Shown here in pieces: positions 9,724 through 18,658 of a stretch of DNA of 30,929 nucleotides. Location: the NCBI GenBank assembly GCA_025450495.1, contig JANWHI010000074.1, positions 1 to 30,929 on the forward strand. The letters run 5' to 3'. Each line of letters starts with the position of its first letter. The stretch's first letter is position 1. This DNA is from Candidatus Dormiibacter sp. (lineage in GTDB: Bacteria > Chloroflexota > Dormibacteria > UBA8260). A program made the position numbers and the translations under genes. The notes beneath the pieces are model-generated. The model saw only the letters and a list, made by a program, of their open reading frames with translations. It searched no databases and had not been told where the DNA came from.

Positions 9724-9730
9724 GGACAGC

Positions 9731-10438
9731 GTGGACAATCTCTCCCCGCTGGCCATTGCGGTCGATGAGGCCGGTGACGCGGCACGCGCGGCGGTGGCCT
9801 TCGTCAAACCACGCCTGCGCGGCGTCCTCCACGAGCTCGCCTTTCCGATCTCGCTGATCGCGGGCGCGTGGGCAATCCTGCACGCGCCCGCCGCGGGCGG
9901 CGCGCGGACCTCGACGGCCATCTATGCAGCCACGCTCAGCGCCTGCCTCGGCGTCAGCGCGCTGTATCACCGTGGCCACTGGTCGGTGTCGGTGCGGCGC
10001 TGGCTGCGCCGCCTCGACCACGCCACCATCTTCATGCTCGTCGCCGGCACCTTCACCCCGATCGCCGTCATCGCGCTCACCGGTTGGTTGAGCGTGACCA
10101 CCCTCGTCGTGGTGTGGGGCGGTGCCGTGCTCGGCAGCATCGTCAACCTCTTCTGGATCGACGCGCCCGTCGTGATCGAGGTTGGGCCCTACATCGCCAT
10201 CGGCGGCTTCGGCGTGGTCATCATGCCCCGGCTGCTCAGCAACGTCGGACCCGTCGGGGTCGGCCTCCTCGCCCTCGGTGGAGCCGTCTACGTCGCCGGC
10301 GCGATCATCTACGCGCGGAAGCGACCCGATCCCTGGCCGCACACGTTCGGCTTCCATGAGATCTTCCACGCGCTGGTCATCGCGGCCGCGGTGCTGCAGT
10401 GGGTCGTGATCACGCACTGGTTGACACCGGCGGGCTGA
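9731..10438 (+). CDS. Hemolysin III / YqfA-type PAQR-family membrane protein
   Basis: A 235-residue, seven-helix membrane protein of the hemolysin III (TrhA/YqfA) branch of the PAQR superfamily. The conserved metal-site residues are present: SALYHR (His80), RRLDHATIF (Asp96) and the C-terminal FHEIFHALV histidines. FMLVAGTFTPI is also a family hallmark. Bacterial members are linked to membrane lipid homeostasis and not to true haemolysis in most cases; enzyme activity is unproven. A polar stretch of about 30 residues precedes the first helix, which is normal. It stands alone, divergent from the MBL gene and convergent with lhr. Confidence 0.9.
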   Translation: MDNLSPLAIAVDEAGDAARAAVAFVKPRLRGVLHELAFPISLIAGAWAILHAPAAGGARTSTAIYAATLSACLGVSALYHRGHWSVSVRRWLRRLDHATIFMLVAGTFTPIAVIALTGWLSVTTLVVVWGGAVLGSIVNLFWIDAPVVIEVGPYIAIGGFGVVIMPRLLSNVGPVGVGLLALGGAVYVAGAIIYARKRPDPWPHTFGFHEIFHALVIAAAVLQWVVITHWLTPAG

Positions 10439-10440
10439 GC

Positions 10441-10454
10441 GAGGCTCCAGCCTC
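10441..10454. terminator. Short hairpin between convergent hemolysin III gene and lhr
   Basis: GAGGC, loop TCCA, GCCTC fills the gap between the two stop codons exactly. It is a weak stem without a T-run, but it is the only candidate terminator for either gene. Confidence 0.35.
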
Positions 10455-13400
10455 TCATCGGGCGTCTGCCCGGGCGTGCATCGGGGGCGGCCGCTGCGCG
10501 TACAGCACCAGCCCCCGCGGGCTCGAGGCGAACCCCGCAGAGCGCAGCCTGGCGGCCAGGAGGTGTGCCGACGCCGGTTCGCCATCGATGGCCTGGAGGT
10601 CGAGCCTGCCCATGCGCGCCGCCACCACGGAGAGCATCGCAATGTCAGCGTCATCGGGTTCATGGCCGCAGAGCATCGAGCGACCGCCGCGCTCGACGAA
10701 GAGGCGCAGCTCGCCGCCGCGGAGGATGGTGTACGCGCCGGCGGCACGTGACGCTCGGCCTTCCAACTTCGGCCAGGGCAAGACTGCGCCGAACGGGTTG
10801 GCGGGGTCCACGGCGGCGAGGAGGGTGGCGCGGGTCTCCACCGCTCGCTGGCCGCGGAGCGCATCCACCGCTCCGGGCAGAGCGAATTGCGCAGCGCCGC
10901 AGCCCTCGACGAAATAGCCCCGCCGGATGCGACCGGCCTCCTCCATGGCACGCAGCACCGGGTACAGGGCCGCAAAGCCGCCGCTCACCCCCTCTCCCGC
11001 AACCGCTTCGCGAGTGAGCACGCCGTGGCGCTGCAGCAGGCTGGTGGCCAGCCCGATGCCCCGCTCGGTCGCGCCCACGTTGGTGCGCCCTGCCCCGGTC
11101 AGCGACCAGCGGCCCTGGGCGCGGGGCGGCACCAGTCGCATCAGCGGCCGGCGCGGGTGGCGCCGCACCGGGCCGAGGAAGCGCAGCGGTTGCAGCGTGT
11201 CGTTGCACACCTCGCCCGCCCAGACGAGGTCGTACACCGCGTCGATGACCTCGTCAATTGGCACACCCGGACAGGCGTCGAGGAGATCGCGCACGAATGC
11301 CGCTCCGCCGCGGCCCAGGCGATCGCGGATGGCATCGTGCAGGGGAGAGCGGGGCGGGTCGAGCGTCGCGGCCAGTAGCGCGGGCGCCTCGCCGCGCAGG
11401 AAGAGCGCGACGCGGCCATCGTCGCGGCCCACTGCGCCCCTCCCCTGCCAGACCACCTCGCCGGCGGCGATCAGCTCGTCGAGGAGCCGGCCGTCGTAAG
11501 CCATCCGCGCCGGGAGCAGGTCCCGCTCCAGCACCGAGAGAGCCACGGGCATCCCCTGCAGCGGGGTGATCACCTCGAGCAGGCGTTCCAGCCCCCGATC
11601 CTTCGAACCGACACCGTGCCAGGCGGGCAGGAATCGCGCCAGGGTGTCGCCGGGGACCGCTTCGACCTCACGGCGAAGCGCCGCCAGCGAGCGCCGCCGC
11701 AGTCTCTGCAGCACCTCGGGGTGGCAGTACTCGCGGTCGCCACCGCCCGGCCGGAAGTGGCCGGCGATCAGCTCCCCGCTCGCCACCAGGGCGCTCAGCA
11801 CGTCGACCACGCTGTGCACTGAGATGGCCCACCGTGCCGCCACCTCGCCGGCGACGAACGGGACGTGGGTGCGCGCGTACCTGCGGACCAGCACCGCGAG
11901 CGCGTCCGGTGAGGGCGCCACGTGCACTGCGGCCAGCCCCGGAGGCAGGGCGACGCCGAGCGCGTCACGGTACCGACCGGCGTCGTCGGCGGCGATGACG
12001 CGCGCCTCCCCGGCGAGCCGCACCCGCAGTGCGCGGCGGCCTGCAACCAGCTCACGGCCCCACCCGGCCGTGATTCCCCGGGCTTCGGCCTCGCCGTCGG
12101 CGAGGTCGCCGACCCGGCGCAGGACGTCGAGTGCACCGTCCGCATCGCGGGGATGCGATGAGGTGTCGAGGCGCTGCAGCTCGAGCTCGGTGGCGTCGAT
12201 CGCGTCCGCGTCGAGCAGTTCGCGAAGATCGTCGCTGCCGAGCAGCTCGGCGAGCAGCTCGCGATCGAGGCTGAGCGCCGCGGCCCGCCGTTCGGCGAGC
12301 GGCGCGTCGCCGTCGTACATGTACTGGGCGATGTATTCGAAGAGGAGCGAGCTCGCCACTGGTGAGGCCTGGGCTGTCTGCGCCTCGACGACGCGGATCT
12401 GGCGGGCGCGCACCGCGCGCATGATCCCGGCCAGCGCCTCGAGGTCGAAGACATCGCGGAGGCATTCGCGATAGGTCTCAACCAGGATGGGGAAGGACGG
12501 GTGTCGAGCCACCACCTGGAGCAACCCGGCGCTGCGCTGGCGCTGCTGCCACAGCGGGGTGCGCTGGCCAGGGCGGCGACGCGGCAGGAGCAGCGCCCGC
12601 GCGGCATTCTCGCGGAACCTGGAGGCGAACAGCGAGCTGCCATCGAGCTGTTCGGTGACGGCGGCGATGATGTCATCGGGGTCGAGGAAGAGTGCGGACA
12701 CGTCGGGCAGGCGGTCGGCGTCGGCGATGCGCAGCGCGAAGCCGTCGTCGCTGTGGATCGCCTGCACATCCGAGCCGACCTCGTCGCGCACCCGCTGCGC
12801 GGCCACCAGCGACCAGGGGGCATGCACCCGCGCGCCAAACGGGCTGAGCACGCACAGCCGCCAGTCGCCGAGCTGGTCGCGGAATCGCTCGACGACGATG
12901 GTGCGATCGTCGGGCGTCGCTCCGGTGGCCGCGGCCTGGTCGGCGAGGTGATCCATGAGGTTGCGCGCCGCCCGCTCATCCAGGCCGGCCCGGCTGCGCA
13001 GGCGGTGCACCGCGTCGTCGTCGGAGAGCGCGCCGAGCTCGCGCACCATGGCGCCGAGCGCGGCGCCCACCTCGTACGGACGCCCGACTGAGTCGCCGTG
13101 CCAGAAGGCGACCCTGCCCGGTTCGCCGGGGGCGGGCAGGACCAGCACCTGCTGTGGGGTGATGTCCACACAACGCCAGGTGGTCGCGCCGAGGATGAAC
13201 GTCTCGCCGGGGCGCAGCTCGTAGACCATCTCCTCGTCGAGCTCGCCAACGCGACGGCCGTCCTCGAAGATGTTGACGCTGTACAGACCGCGATCGGGGA
13301 TGGTCCCGCCGCTGGTCACCGCCAACCGCTGCGCCCCGGCGCGGCCGCGGACGGTCCCGGCCACGCGGTCCCAGACGATGCGCGCGCGCAGCTCGCCGAA

Positions 13401-14810
13401 CTCCTCTGACGGGTAGCGCCCGTCCAGCATGTCGAGGGTGGCGTCGAAAGCAAGCTCACCGAGATCGGCGAACGGATACGCCCGGGTCAGCGTGCGGCGC
13501 AGGTCGGCGACCTCCCAGGTGTCGAGTGCCGCCATCGCGACGATCTGCTGGGCGAGCACGTCGAGCGGGTTGCGCGGCACCCGCGTCGCCTCGATGACTC
13601 CGTCGACCATGCGCTCGGCGATCGCCGCGGCCTCGACGAGGTCGCCCCGGTGGGTCGGGAAGATGGTGCCCTTCGAAACCTCGCCGACGCTGTGACCGGC
13701 GCGGCCGATCCGTTGCAGCCCGGCGGCGACGGTCGACGGCGAGCCCACCTGTACCACCAGGTCGACGGCTCCCATGTCGATGCCGAGCTCGAGCGACGAC
13801 GTGGCGACGATCGCGGGAAGCCTGCCCTCCTTGAGCATCTCTTCGACGACGGTGCGCTGCTCACGTGCGATCGACCCGTGATGAGGCCGGACCAGGTCTT
13901 CCCCGGCGAGGTCGTTGAGCTGCCCGCTGAGCCGCTCGGCCAACCGTCGCGAGTTGACGAAGACGATCGTCGATCGATGCGACCTGATCAGCTCGAGCAG
14001 GCGCGGCGCGATCGCCGGCCAGATGCTGCGCCGGGGCGCCCTCGCGGCTGGTGCATCGCCGCCACGGTCGGCGCCACGGTCGAGGTCGGCCATGTCATCC
14101 ACCGGCACCTCGATGCGCAGCTCCATCGGCTTGCGCATCCCGGCATCGACGATCACCACCTCACGGTCGCGGCCTCCGAGGAAGCGCGCCACCTCGTTGA
14201 GCGGACGCTGCGTCGCCGAGAGGCCGACACGCTGCGGGTCGGTTCCGCAGAGAACGCTCAGCCGCTCCAGGCTGAGCGCCAGGTGGGCGCCGCGCTTGGT
14301 GCCGGCGAGCGCGTGGATCTCGTCGACGATCACCGTGCGCACACTGCGCAGCGTCTCGCGGGCCGCGCTGGTGAGCATCAGGAACAGCGATTCAGGGGTG
14401 GTGATCAGGATGTCTGGCGGGTGCCGGGCCAGGTCGCGCCGCTGCGCGGGGGACGTGTCACCGCTGCGAACTGCGGTACGCGCCGGCGCGAAGGCGTCAC
14501 CGCAACGCCGTGCCTCGAGCGCGATGCCGTGCAGCGGGGCGCGCAGGTTGCGCTCGACGTCCACGGTCAGCGCCTTGAGCGGCGAGATGTAGAGCACCCG
14601 GCAACGCCCTGCCTCCGGCGGCGTCGGGGTTCGGCCGAGGCTGTCGACGAACCACATGAACGCGGCGAGCGTCTTGCCGCTCCCGGTGGGTGCGCAGAGC
14701 AGGGCATTGCGGCCGGCGGCGATCTCCGGCCAGCCACGCTGCTGTACCTCCGTCGGCGCGCCGAGGGCGTCGCCGAACCACCGCTGCGCCGCGGGGGAGA
14801 AGAGGCTCAT
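10455..14810 (-). CDS. lhr: Lhr-type superfamily 2 DNA helicase
   Basis: A 1451-residue helicase of the Lhr (large helicase-related) family, ATP-dependent 3'-5' enzymes that unwind DNA and RNA-DNA hybrids during repair. Visible are Walker A APTGSGKT (about residues 40-47), the DEIH box (VDEIHAL, about 163), motif III SATQRPLNEV, motif VI IGRAGHSVG, and then the long C-terminal region typical of Lhr-Core plus the bacterial extension (winged-helix and beta-barrel parts, for example the VAARWAISVHSVVDVLSALV segment). Length is normal for bacterial Lhr. The ATG at 14810 begins MSLFSPAAQRWF, the conserved N-terminus. An in-frame GTG at 14819, six bases after a GATCAT box, is an equally good start. 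The gene lies behind a small ORF on the same strand. Confidence 0.93.
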   Translation of the reverse strand: MSLFSPAAQRWFGDALGAPTEVQQRGWPEIAAGRNALLCAPTGSGKTLAAFMWFVDSLGRTPTPPEAGRCRVLYISPLKALTVDVERNLRAPLHGIALEARRCGDAFAPARTAVRSGDTSPAQRRDLARHPPDILITTPESLFLMLTSAARETLRSVRTVIVDEIHALAGTKRGAHLALSLERLSVLCGTDPQRVGLSATQRPLNEVARFLGGRDREVVIVDAGMRKPMELRIEVPVDDMADLDRGADRGGDAPAARAPRRSIWPAIAPRLLELIRSHRSTIVFVNSRRLAERLSGQLNDLAGEDLVRPHHGSIAREQRTVVEEMLKEGRLPAIVATSSLELGIDMGAVDLVVQVGSPSTVAAGLQRIGRAGHSVGEVSKGTIFPTHRGDLVEAAAIAERMVDGVIEATRVPRNPLDVLAQQIVAMAALDTWEVADLRRTLTRAYPFADLGELAFDATLDMLDGRYPSEEFGELRARIVWDRVAGTVRGRAGAQRLAVTSGGTIPDRGLYSVNIFEDGRRVGELDEEMVYELRPGETFILGATTWRCVDITPQQVLVLPAPGEPGRVAFWHGDSVGRPYEVGAALGAMVRELGALSDDDAVHRLRSRAGLDERAARNLMDHLADQAAATGATPDDRTIVVERFRDQLGDWRLCVLSPFGARVHAPWSLVAAQRVRDEVGSDVQAIHSDDGFALRIADADRLPDVSALFLDPDDIIAAVTEQLDGSSLFASRFRENAARALLLPRRRPGQRTPLWQQRQRSAGLLQVVARHPSFPILVETYRECLRDVFDLEALAGIMRAVRARQIRVVEAQTAQASPVASSLLFEYIAQYMYDGDAPLAERRAAALSLDRELLAELLGSDDLRELLDADAIDATELELQRLDTSSHPRDADGALDVLRRVGDLADGEAEARGITAGWGRELVAGRRALRVRLAGEARVIAADDAGRYRDALGVALPPGLAAVHVAPSPDALAVLVRRYARTHVPFVAGEVAARWAISVHSVVDVLSALVASGELIAGHFRPGGGDREYCHPEVLQRLRRRSLAALRREVEAVPGDTLARFLPAWHGVGSKDRGLERLLEVITPLQGMPVALSVLERDLLPARMAYDGRLLDELIAAGEVVWQGRGAVGRDDGRVALFLRGEAPALLAATLDPPRSPLHDAIRDRLGRGGAAFVRDLLDACPGVPIDEVIDAVYDLVWAGEVCNDTLQPLRFLGPVRRHPRRPLMRLVPPRAQGRWSLTGAGRTNVGATERGIGLATSLLQRHGVLTREAVAGEGVSGGFAALYPVLRAMEEAGRIRRGYFVEGCGAAQFALPGAVDALRGQRAVETRATLLAAVDPANPFGAVLPWPKLEGRASRAAGAYTILRGGELRLFVERGGRSMLCGHEPDDADIAMLSVVAARMGRLDLQAIDGEPASAHLLAARLRSAGFASSPRGLVLYAQRPPPMHARADAR

Positions 14811-14825
14811 CGTGTCCACGCCGAG

Positions 14826-14831
14826 ATGATC
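14826..14831 (-). promoter_or_regulatory. Weak -10-like GATCAT before lhr
   Basis: GATCAT is six bases before the GTG at 14819. It keeps only the A and final T of TAnnnT, so support is weak. The same hexamer precedes the small ORF upstream. Confidence 0.25.
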
Positions 14832-14853
14832 CCCTACCCGGCGGCGCGGTCGT

Positions 14854-15054
14854 TCACCGCGGGTCGAGCGGCAGCGCCAGCTGCCGGGAGCGTCGGGTGC
14901 CGTGGCCGACGCTCCAGCTGCCCGGTGCCCTGGGCGAGGCCTGAGCGGAGGGTGGCGGCAGCCAGGCGGGGAGACGGCTGAGCACGGTGGACAGCCGACC
15001 CTGGTAGTGGCCCGGAGCAGGTCGGTCGACCGAGATGCGGTTCTCACCGGTCAT
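14854..15054 (-). CDS. Probable 66-residue protein upstream of lhr
   Basis: I do not recognise a family. The frame starts MTGENRISVDRPAPGHYQGR and ends RRSRQLALPLDPR. It is basic and proline-rich, with two Trp and no membrane helix. Nearly every codon ends in G or C and the codon choice looks like that of the neighbouring real genes, which is the main evidence that it is translated. A GATCAT hexamer lies seven bases before the ATG. The stop is 34 bases ahead of the first possible lhr start on the same strand, so the two could be expressed together. The C-terminal LALPLDPR could be a short docking or clamp-like peptide, but that is a guess. Confidence 0.5.
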   Translation of the reverse strand: MTGENRISVDRPAPGHYQGRLSTVLSRLPAWLPPPSAQASPRAPGSWSVGHGTRRSRQLALPLDPR

Positions 15055-15061
15055 GCTACCG

Positions 15062-15067
15062 ATGATC
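15062..15067 (-). promoter_or_regulatory. Weak -10-like GATCAT before the 66-residue ORF
   Basis: GATCAT precedes the ATG at 15054 by seven bases, the same spacing seen for stronger boxes elsewhere in the window. Confidence 0.25.
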
Positions 15068-15240
15068 AAGAGGGACGGCGACAACAGTGTGTCGCCGCCG
15101 GCCCCGGGTGTGAGGAGTGTCGCGGGTCAGGTCTGAGGCTGGAGCATCGCGAACAACTCGGCTGGCGGCTCCCCCGGGGCGTAGCCCGGCCCTGACGGCG
15201 GGCGGCGATCGCCCTCGCCAGAACGGGACACGCGGTCACG

Positions 15241-15246
15241 TATCGT
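15241..15246 (+). promoter_or_regulatory. -10 box TATCGT, leaderless start at 15254
   Basis: TATCGT is followed by seven bases and the ATG at 15254. Confidence 0.5.
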
Positions 15247-15253
15247 CGCGCCG

Positions 15254-15928
15254 ATGACCGACATCACCACCCCGGTGACGACCAAGAGCCGGCCGCCGCT
15301 CGAGTCGCGCTGGCCGGCGACGCTCGCGGTTGTCGCGGCCATCGTGCTGTACGTCACCCTGCCCGCCTCGCTGGTGCTTGGACCGCGCTGGATCCTGCCC
15401 GCGCTCGAAGGCGCGATCCTGGTTCCCCTCACGGTGGCCCGACCCCATCGCCATGCCGGCGAAGCGGGCCCCAGCCGGATTGCCGCGATCGTGCTCATCG
15501 CCATCGCCAACGTCGGCAACGTCGCCTCGCTCGTGCTCCTGATCCATGACCTCCTCGTCCACGGAGGCGCGATCACGGGGAGGACCCTGGTCTTCGCAGC
15601 GATCCAGATCTACCTGACCAACGTGATCATCTTCGGGCTCTGGTACTGGGAGCTCGACGCCGGTGGACCTGCACGGCGCCTTGCCGGGGATGCGCGGTTC
15701 CCCGACTTCCTCTACCCGCAGATGAATGCGCCCAACCATGCACCGTCGGGATGGCGACCCCACTTCATCGACTACCTGTATGTGTCGCTCACCAACGCCA
15801 CCGCCTTCAGCCCCACCGACACCATGCCGTTGACGCACCTCGCCAAGATCCTCATGGGTCTGCAGTCGGTCGCCTCGCTGCTCACCGTCGCGCTGGTGGC
15901 GGGCCGCGCGGTCAACATCCTCAACTGA
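15254..15928 (+). CDS. K+-channel-like / DUF1345-like membrane protein with unusual pore segment
   Basis: A 224-residue membrane protein. Helices are likely at about 22-42, 47-62, 75-100, 112-132, 170-182 (short) and 196-220. The last part has the layout of a K+-channel pore module: an aromatic pore helix (FIDYLYVSLTN), a filter-position segment (TAFSPTD, Thr183-Asp189), then a long final helix (LAKILMGLQSVASLLTVALV) ending in Arg-Ala-Val. In true K+ channels the filter reads TTVGYGD, so its glycines are absent here. The protein may be a distant channel relative with another selectivity or no conduction. The DUF1345 family has a similar end. The WYL regulator gene begins four bases after its stop, which suggests co-transcription. 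Confidence 0.75.
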   Translation: MTDITTPVTTKSRPPLESRWPATLAVVAAIVLYVTLPASLVLGPRWILPALEGAILVPLTVARPHRHAGEAGPSRIAAIVLIAIANVGNVASLVLLIHDLLVHGGAITGRTLVFAAIQIYLTNVIIFGLWYWELDAGGPARRLAGDARFPDFLYPQMNAPNHAPSGWRPHFIDYLYVSLTNATAFSPTDTMPLTHLAKILMGLQSVASLLTVALVAGRAVNILN

Positions 15929-15932
15929 GCCG

Positions 15933-16949
15933 ATGAGTCAGCGCTACGAGAGCGGCGAGAAGTTTCTCCGCGTCATCCAGCTGTTCGTACGACTGTCCGA
16001 CACGCAGACGGGCCTCACCACCCGCCAGCTCGCCGACCAGCTCGAGGTGACCACCCGCACCGTGCAGCGCTACCTGAGCACGCTACGCGACAGCGCCGGC
16101 ATCGACATCGAGGAGGTCGACGGCCGTTTCCGCGTCGGCTCGCGCAGCCGGTTGCCCGCTATGCAGCTCGACCACTACCAGGCCACCGAGCTCCTGCTCG
16201 CGGTGCGTGCCATGCAGCAGATGCGCTCCGAGCAGCAGCCCGCGCTGATCGGTGCGCTGGCGCAGCTGGCGCGCGCGTTGAGCGTGCCCGTGGTGACCCG
16301 TTATCTGCAGGGGCTGATCGCCGCCGCAGAACGGCGCCCGGCCGGTGGTGAGCGCCACCAAATCGAGCGCGTTCTGGTCGACGGCTTCGTGCAGCGCCGC
16401 TGCGTCGAGGTCACCTATCGCGACGCGGAGGGTCGTGAGACGCGCCGCGTGCTGCGACCGTACTTTCTCGAACCGCGCGCGGAGAGCCGCACGCTGTACA
16501 TCTTCGCCCACGACGACCTCTCCGACGAGGTGCGGCCTTTCCGACTCGACCGTGTCCGCGACGCACGCCTGTTGGCCGACACCTTCACGGTCCCGGACGA
16601 CTTCGACATCGACGCGGTGGTCAGCGGATCGTGGGGCATCTGGCAGGCGCCGGGACAGGACCATGTCCACCTGCGCTTCGACAGGGCCATCGCCGAGCGC
16701 GCACGGGAAGCTCTCGGCCATCGCGCTGCCGAGGTGCACGAGCGCGACGACGGCGACATCGACGTCCATGTCCGGGTGGCCAGTGAGGTCGAGATGCGTT
16801 CATGGGTGCTCGGCTGGGGCGGATCCGTAGAGGTGATCGCGCCGCCGTCGCTGCGCGCGCACATCGCGTCCACGCTGCGAGCGGGGGCCGCACGATACCA
16901 GCAGCGCGTCACAATACCGCCGACCGTCCCACCGGGAGGCAGCCAATGA
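15933..16949 (+). CDS. WYL-domain transcriptional regulator
   Basis: A 338-residue regulator: an N-terminal winged helix-turn-helix (about 8-65, with LTTRQLADQLEVTTRTVQRYL), a linker helix region, a WYL domain (about 140-215, VLRPYFLEPRAESRTLYIFA and RPFRLDRVRDARLL) and a WCX-type C-terminal extension (about 240-325). WYL domains bind ligands such as nucleic acids or nucleotides and control the DNA-binding part. The ATG follows the previous stop by four bases, and its own TGA overlaps the start of the amidohydrolase gene as ATGA. The three-gene cluster is therefore probably one transcript, with this protein a candidate local regulator. Confidence 0.92.
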   Translation: MSQRYESGEKFLRVIQLFVRLSDTQTGLTTRQLADQLEVTTRTVQRYLSTLRDSAGIDIEEVDGRFRVGSRSRLPAMQLDHYQATELLLAVRAMQQMRSEQQPALIGALAQLARALSVPVVTRYLQGLIAAAERRPAGGERHQIERVLVDGFVQRRCVEVTYRDAEGRETRRVLRPYFLEPRAESRTLYIFAHDDLSDEVRPFRLDRVRDARLLADTFTVPDDFDIDAVVSGSWGIWQAPGQDHVHLRFDRAIAERAREALGHRAAEVHERDDGDIDVHVRVASEVEMRSWVLGWGGSVEVIAPPSLRAHIASTLRAGAARYQQRVTIPPTVPPGGSQ

Positions 16950-18166
16950 GCGTCGCAGCCAACGCCGTCGCCCATCGCATCCAGGCAGTTCTCGCCGAGC
17001 AGCGCACCGAGTTGCGCCACGTGTCGCTCGACATCCACTCGCACCCTGAGACGGCCTTCGAGGAGACGCGTGCGTGCGCAACATTGTGCGGCCTCCTCAA
17101 GGCGCACGGCTTCGAGGTCCGCCGTGACGTGTCAGGGATGCAGACCGCCTTCGTCGCCGATGCACACAGCGGTGAGGGCGGTCCGCGTGTCGCCTTCGTG
17201 TGCGAGTACGACGCACTGCGAGGCTTGGGCCATGCCTGCGGACACAACCTCATCGGCACAGCATCCGCTGCGGCAGGCATCTCGTTGCTGTACGCGCTTC
17301 GCGAGAACGGCGTCGGCGGGAACGTGCGGGTGGTGGGCAGCCCCGCGGAGGAGGGAGGCGGCGGCAAGATCCCGCTGGTCAACGACGGCGTCTTCGATGA
17401 CTGCGATGCCGCGTTGATCCTCCATCCCACCGATCGCACCATGGCGGTCATGTGGGCTCTCGCTTGCACAAATTGGCGGTGGACGTTCACGGGCCGCGCC
17501 GCCCACGCCGCGGGCGACCCCGACAGGGGATTGAACGCGCTCGACGCGTTCGTCCACGCGTACAACGGTGTTTCCCTGTGGCGCCAACAGGTGCGGGATG
17601 GCGCCCGGGTCCACGGCTTCATCGCAGAGGGCGGAACCGCCCCGAACATCATCCCCGAGCGCACCAGCGGCGAGTTCATCACCAGGGCCCGCGACGCTGC
17701 CTACCTCGACGAGATGAACATCCGCTTCCGCGCCATCTTCGAGGCGGCCGCGGCTGCGACGGGATGCTCGCTGGAGCTGGTCGAGGAGAGCACCTACAAG
17801 GACCTGCGGTCCAACCCGGTTCTGGCTGAGCGCGGCCACCTGCATCTCGAGGAGGTCGGCTTGGCGCCGGCGGTCACCATGCCTTGGGAACGCGTCGGTT
17901 CCACCGACGTCGGTGACGTCTCCTACGCGTGCCCGACCATCCATCCCGAGGTGGCCATCAGCCGTGAAGGTGTGTTCTGTCACACCCACGAGTTCCGCGA
18001 GGCGGCGGCGACCGAGGCCGCTCATGATGTGATGCTGCGCGGCGCGGCGGCGCTGGCTCTCACCGGTGCCGACGTCGTCACCGACCCCGCGATCCGCCAG
18101 GCGGTGCGAACTTCTTTTGCCGCCGAGCCGTGGCGCCGCCGGCAGTGGCAGGGCTCGGGCGCCTGA
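16946..18166 (+). CDS. M20 family amidohydrolase (M20D-type)
   Basis: A 406-residue metallo-amidohydrolase of the M20 family, close in motif pattern to aminobenzoyl-glutamate/N-acyl-amino-acid hydrolases. Expected metal ligands appear as GLGHACGHN (Cys98, His100), GSPAEEGGGGK (Glu135/Glu136), a later His in LILHPTDRT and the C-terminal CHTHEF. A dimerisation lid domain (WRWTFTGRAAHAAGDPD through IIPERTSGEF) sits in the middle as usual. It removes an acyl or aryl group from an amino-acid amide; the exact substrate is not readable. The ATG overlaps the stop of the WYL gene (ATGA). The frame is open farther upstream, but only inside the WYL gene. Confidence 0.92.
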   Translation: MSVAANAVAHRIQAVLAEQRTELRHVSLDIHSHPETAFEETRACATLCGLLKAHGFEVRRDVSGMQTAFVADAHSGEGGPRVAFVCEYDALRGLGHACGHNLIGTASAAAGISLLYALRENGVGGNVRVVGSPAEEGGGGKIPLVNDGVFDDCDAALILHPTDRTMAVMWALACTNWRWTFTGRAAHAAGDPDRGLNALDAFVHAYNGVSLWRQQVRDGARVHGFIAEGGTAPNIIPERTSGEFITRARDAAYLDEMNIRFRAIFEAAAAATGCSLELVEESTYKDLRSNPVLAERGHLHLEEVGLAPAVTMPWERVGSTDVGDVSYACPTIHPEVAISREGVFCHTHEFREAAATEAAHDVMLRGAAALALTGADVVTDPAIRQAVRTSFAAEPWRRRQWQGSGA

Positions 18167-18202
18167 GCCGCCGTCGAAGGTTTGTCGACACCGGCGATCG
18201 GG

Positions 18203-18208
18203 TACGGT
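18203..18208 (+). promoter_or_regulatory. -10 box TACGGT of msrB
   Basis: TACGGT is followed by six bases and the ATG at 18215, while the alternative TTG at 18182 lies upstream of the box. Confidence 0.55.
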
Positions 18209-18214
18209 CTGAGC

Positions 18215-18658
18215 ATGTCCGAGAAAGTCGTCAAGACCGACCAGGAGTGGCGTGACCAGCTCACGCCTGAGCAGTACGCGGTTCTACGCCGCGGCGCCAC
18301 CGAGCGGGCGGGGACCGGCCAGTACGTCCACGTCAAATCCACCGGCCAGTACCTGTGCGCGGGTTGCGGCGCCGAGCTGTTCGACTCGAGCACCAAGTAC
18401 GACTCCGGCAGCGGCTGGCCGAGCTTCTCCGCGCCTGCCGAGCCGGACCTCATCGAGGAGCACCGCGACTTCAAGATGATCGTGCCTCGGACCGAGGTGC
18501 GCTGCGGGCGCTGCGGGGGTCATCTCGGCCACGTCTTCTCCGACGGCCCGGAGCCGACCGGGCAGCGCTACTGCATCAACTCCGCAGCGCTGCGCTTTGC
18601 CAAGGGCTCGCCCTCCGGTGCAGAGCCCGCGGGCGAGGAGGCATCGACCGAAGCCTGA
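18215..18658 (+). CDS. msrB: Peptide-methionine (R)-S-oxide reductase MsrB
   Basis: A 147-residue repair enzyme that reduces methionine-R-sulfoxide in oxidised proteins. The zinc site is complete (Cys48-x2-Cys51 and Cys97-x2-Cys100), and the catalytic Cys120 is in the RYCIN motif. Other hallmarks are SGSGWPSF and GGHLGHVFSDGP. The resolving cysteine seen in some members is not obvious. The ATG at 18215 fits the family start and the upstream -10 box. The last 91 bases overlap the end of the convergent exporter gene. Confidence 0.96.
   Translation: MSEKVVKTDQEWRDQLTPEQYAVLRRGATERAGTGQYVHVKSTGQYLCAGCGAELFDSSTKYDSGSGWPSFSAPAEPDLIEEHRDFKMIVPRTEVRCGRCGGHLGHVFSDGPEPTGQRYCINSAALRFAKGSPSGAEPAGEEASTEA

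Noticed and set aside
9659..10975. Long upstream extension of the MBL frame on the minus strand
   Set aside because: The extra sequence runs antisense to the hemolysin III gene and through the end of lhr; the conserved MBL part begins at the GTG at 9658, where a -10 box is found.
13650..14981. A 443-residue plus-strand open frame opposite lhr
   Set aside because: It lies entirely antisense to the conserved helicase core of lhr and reads as Arg/Ala/Gly/His-rich sequence with no domain; long antisense frames are expected at this GC content.
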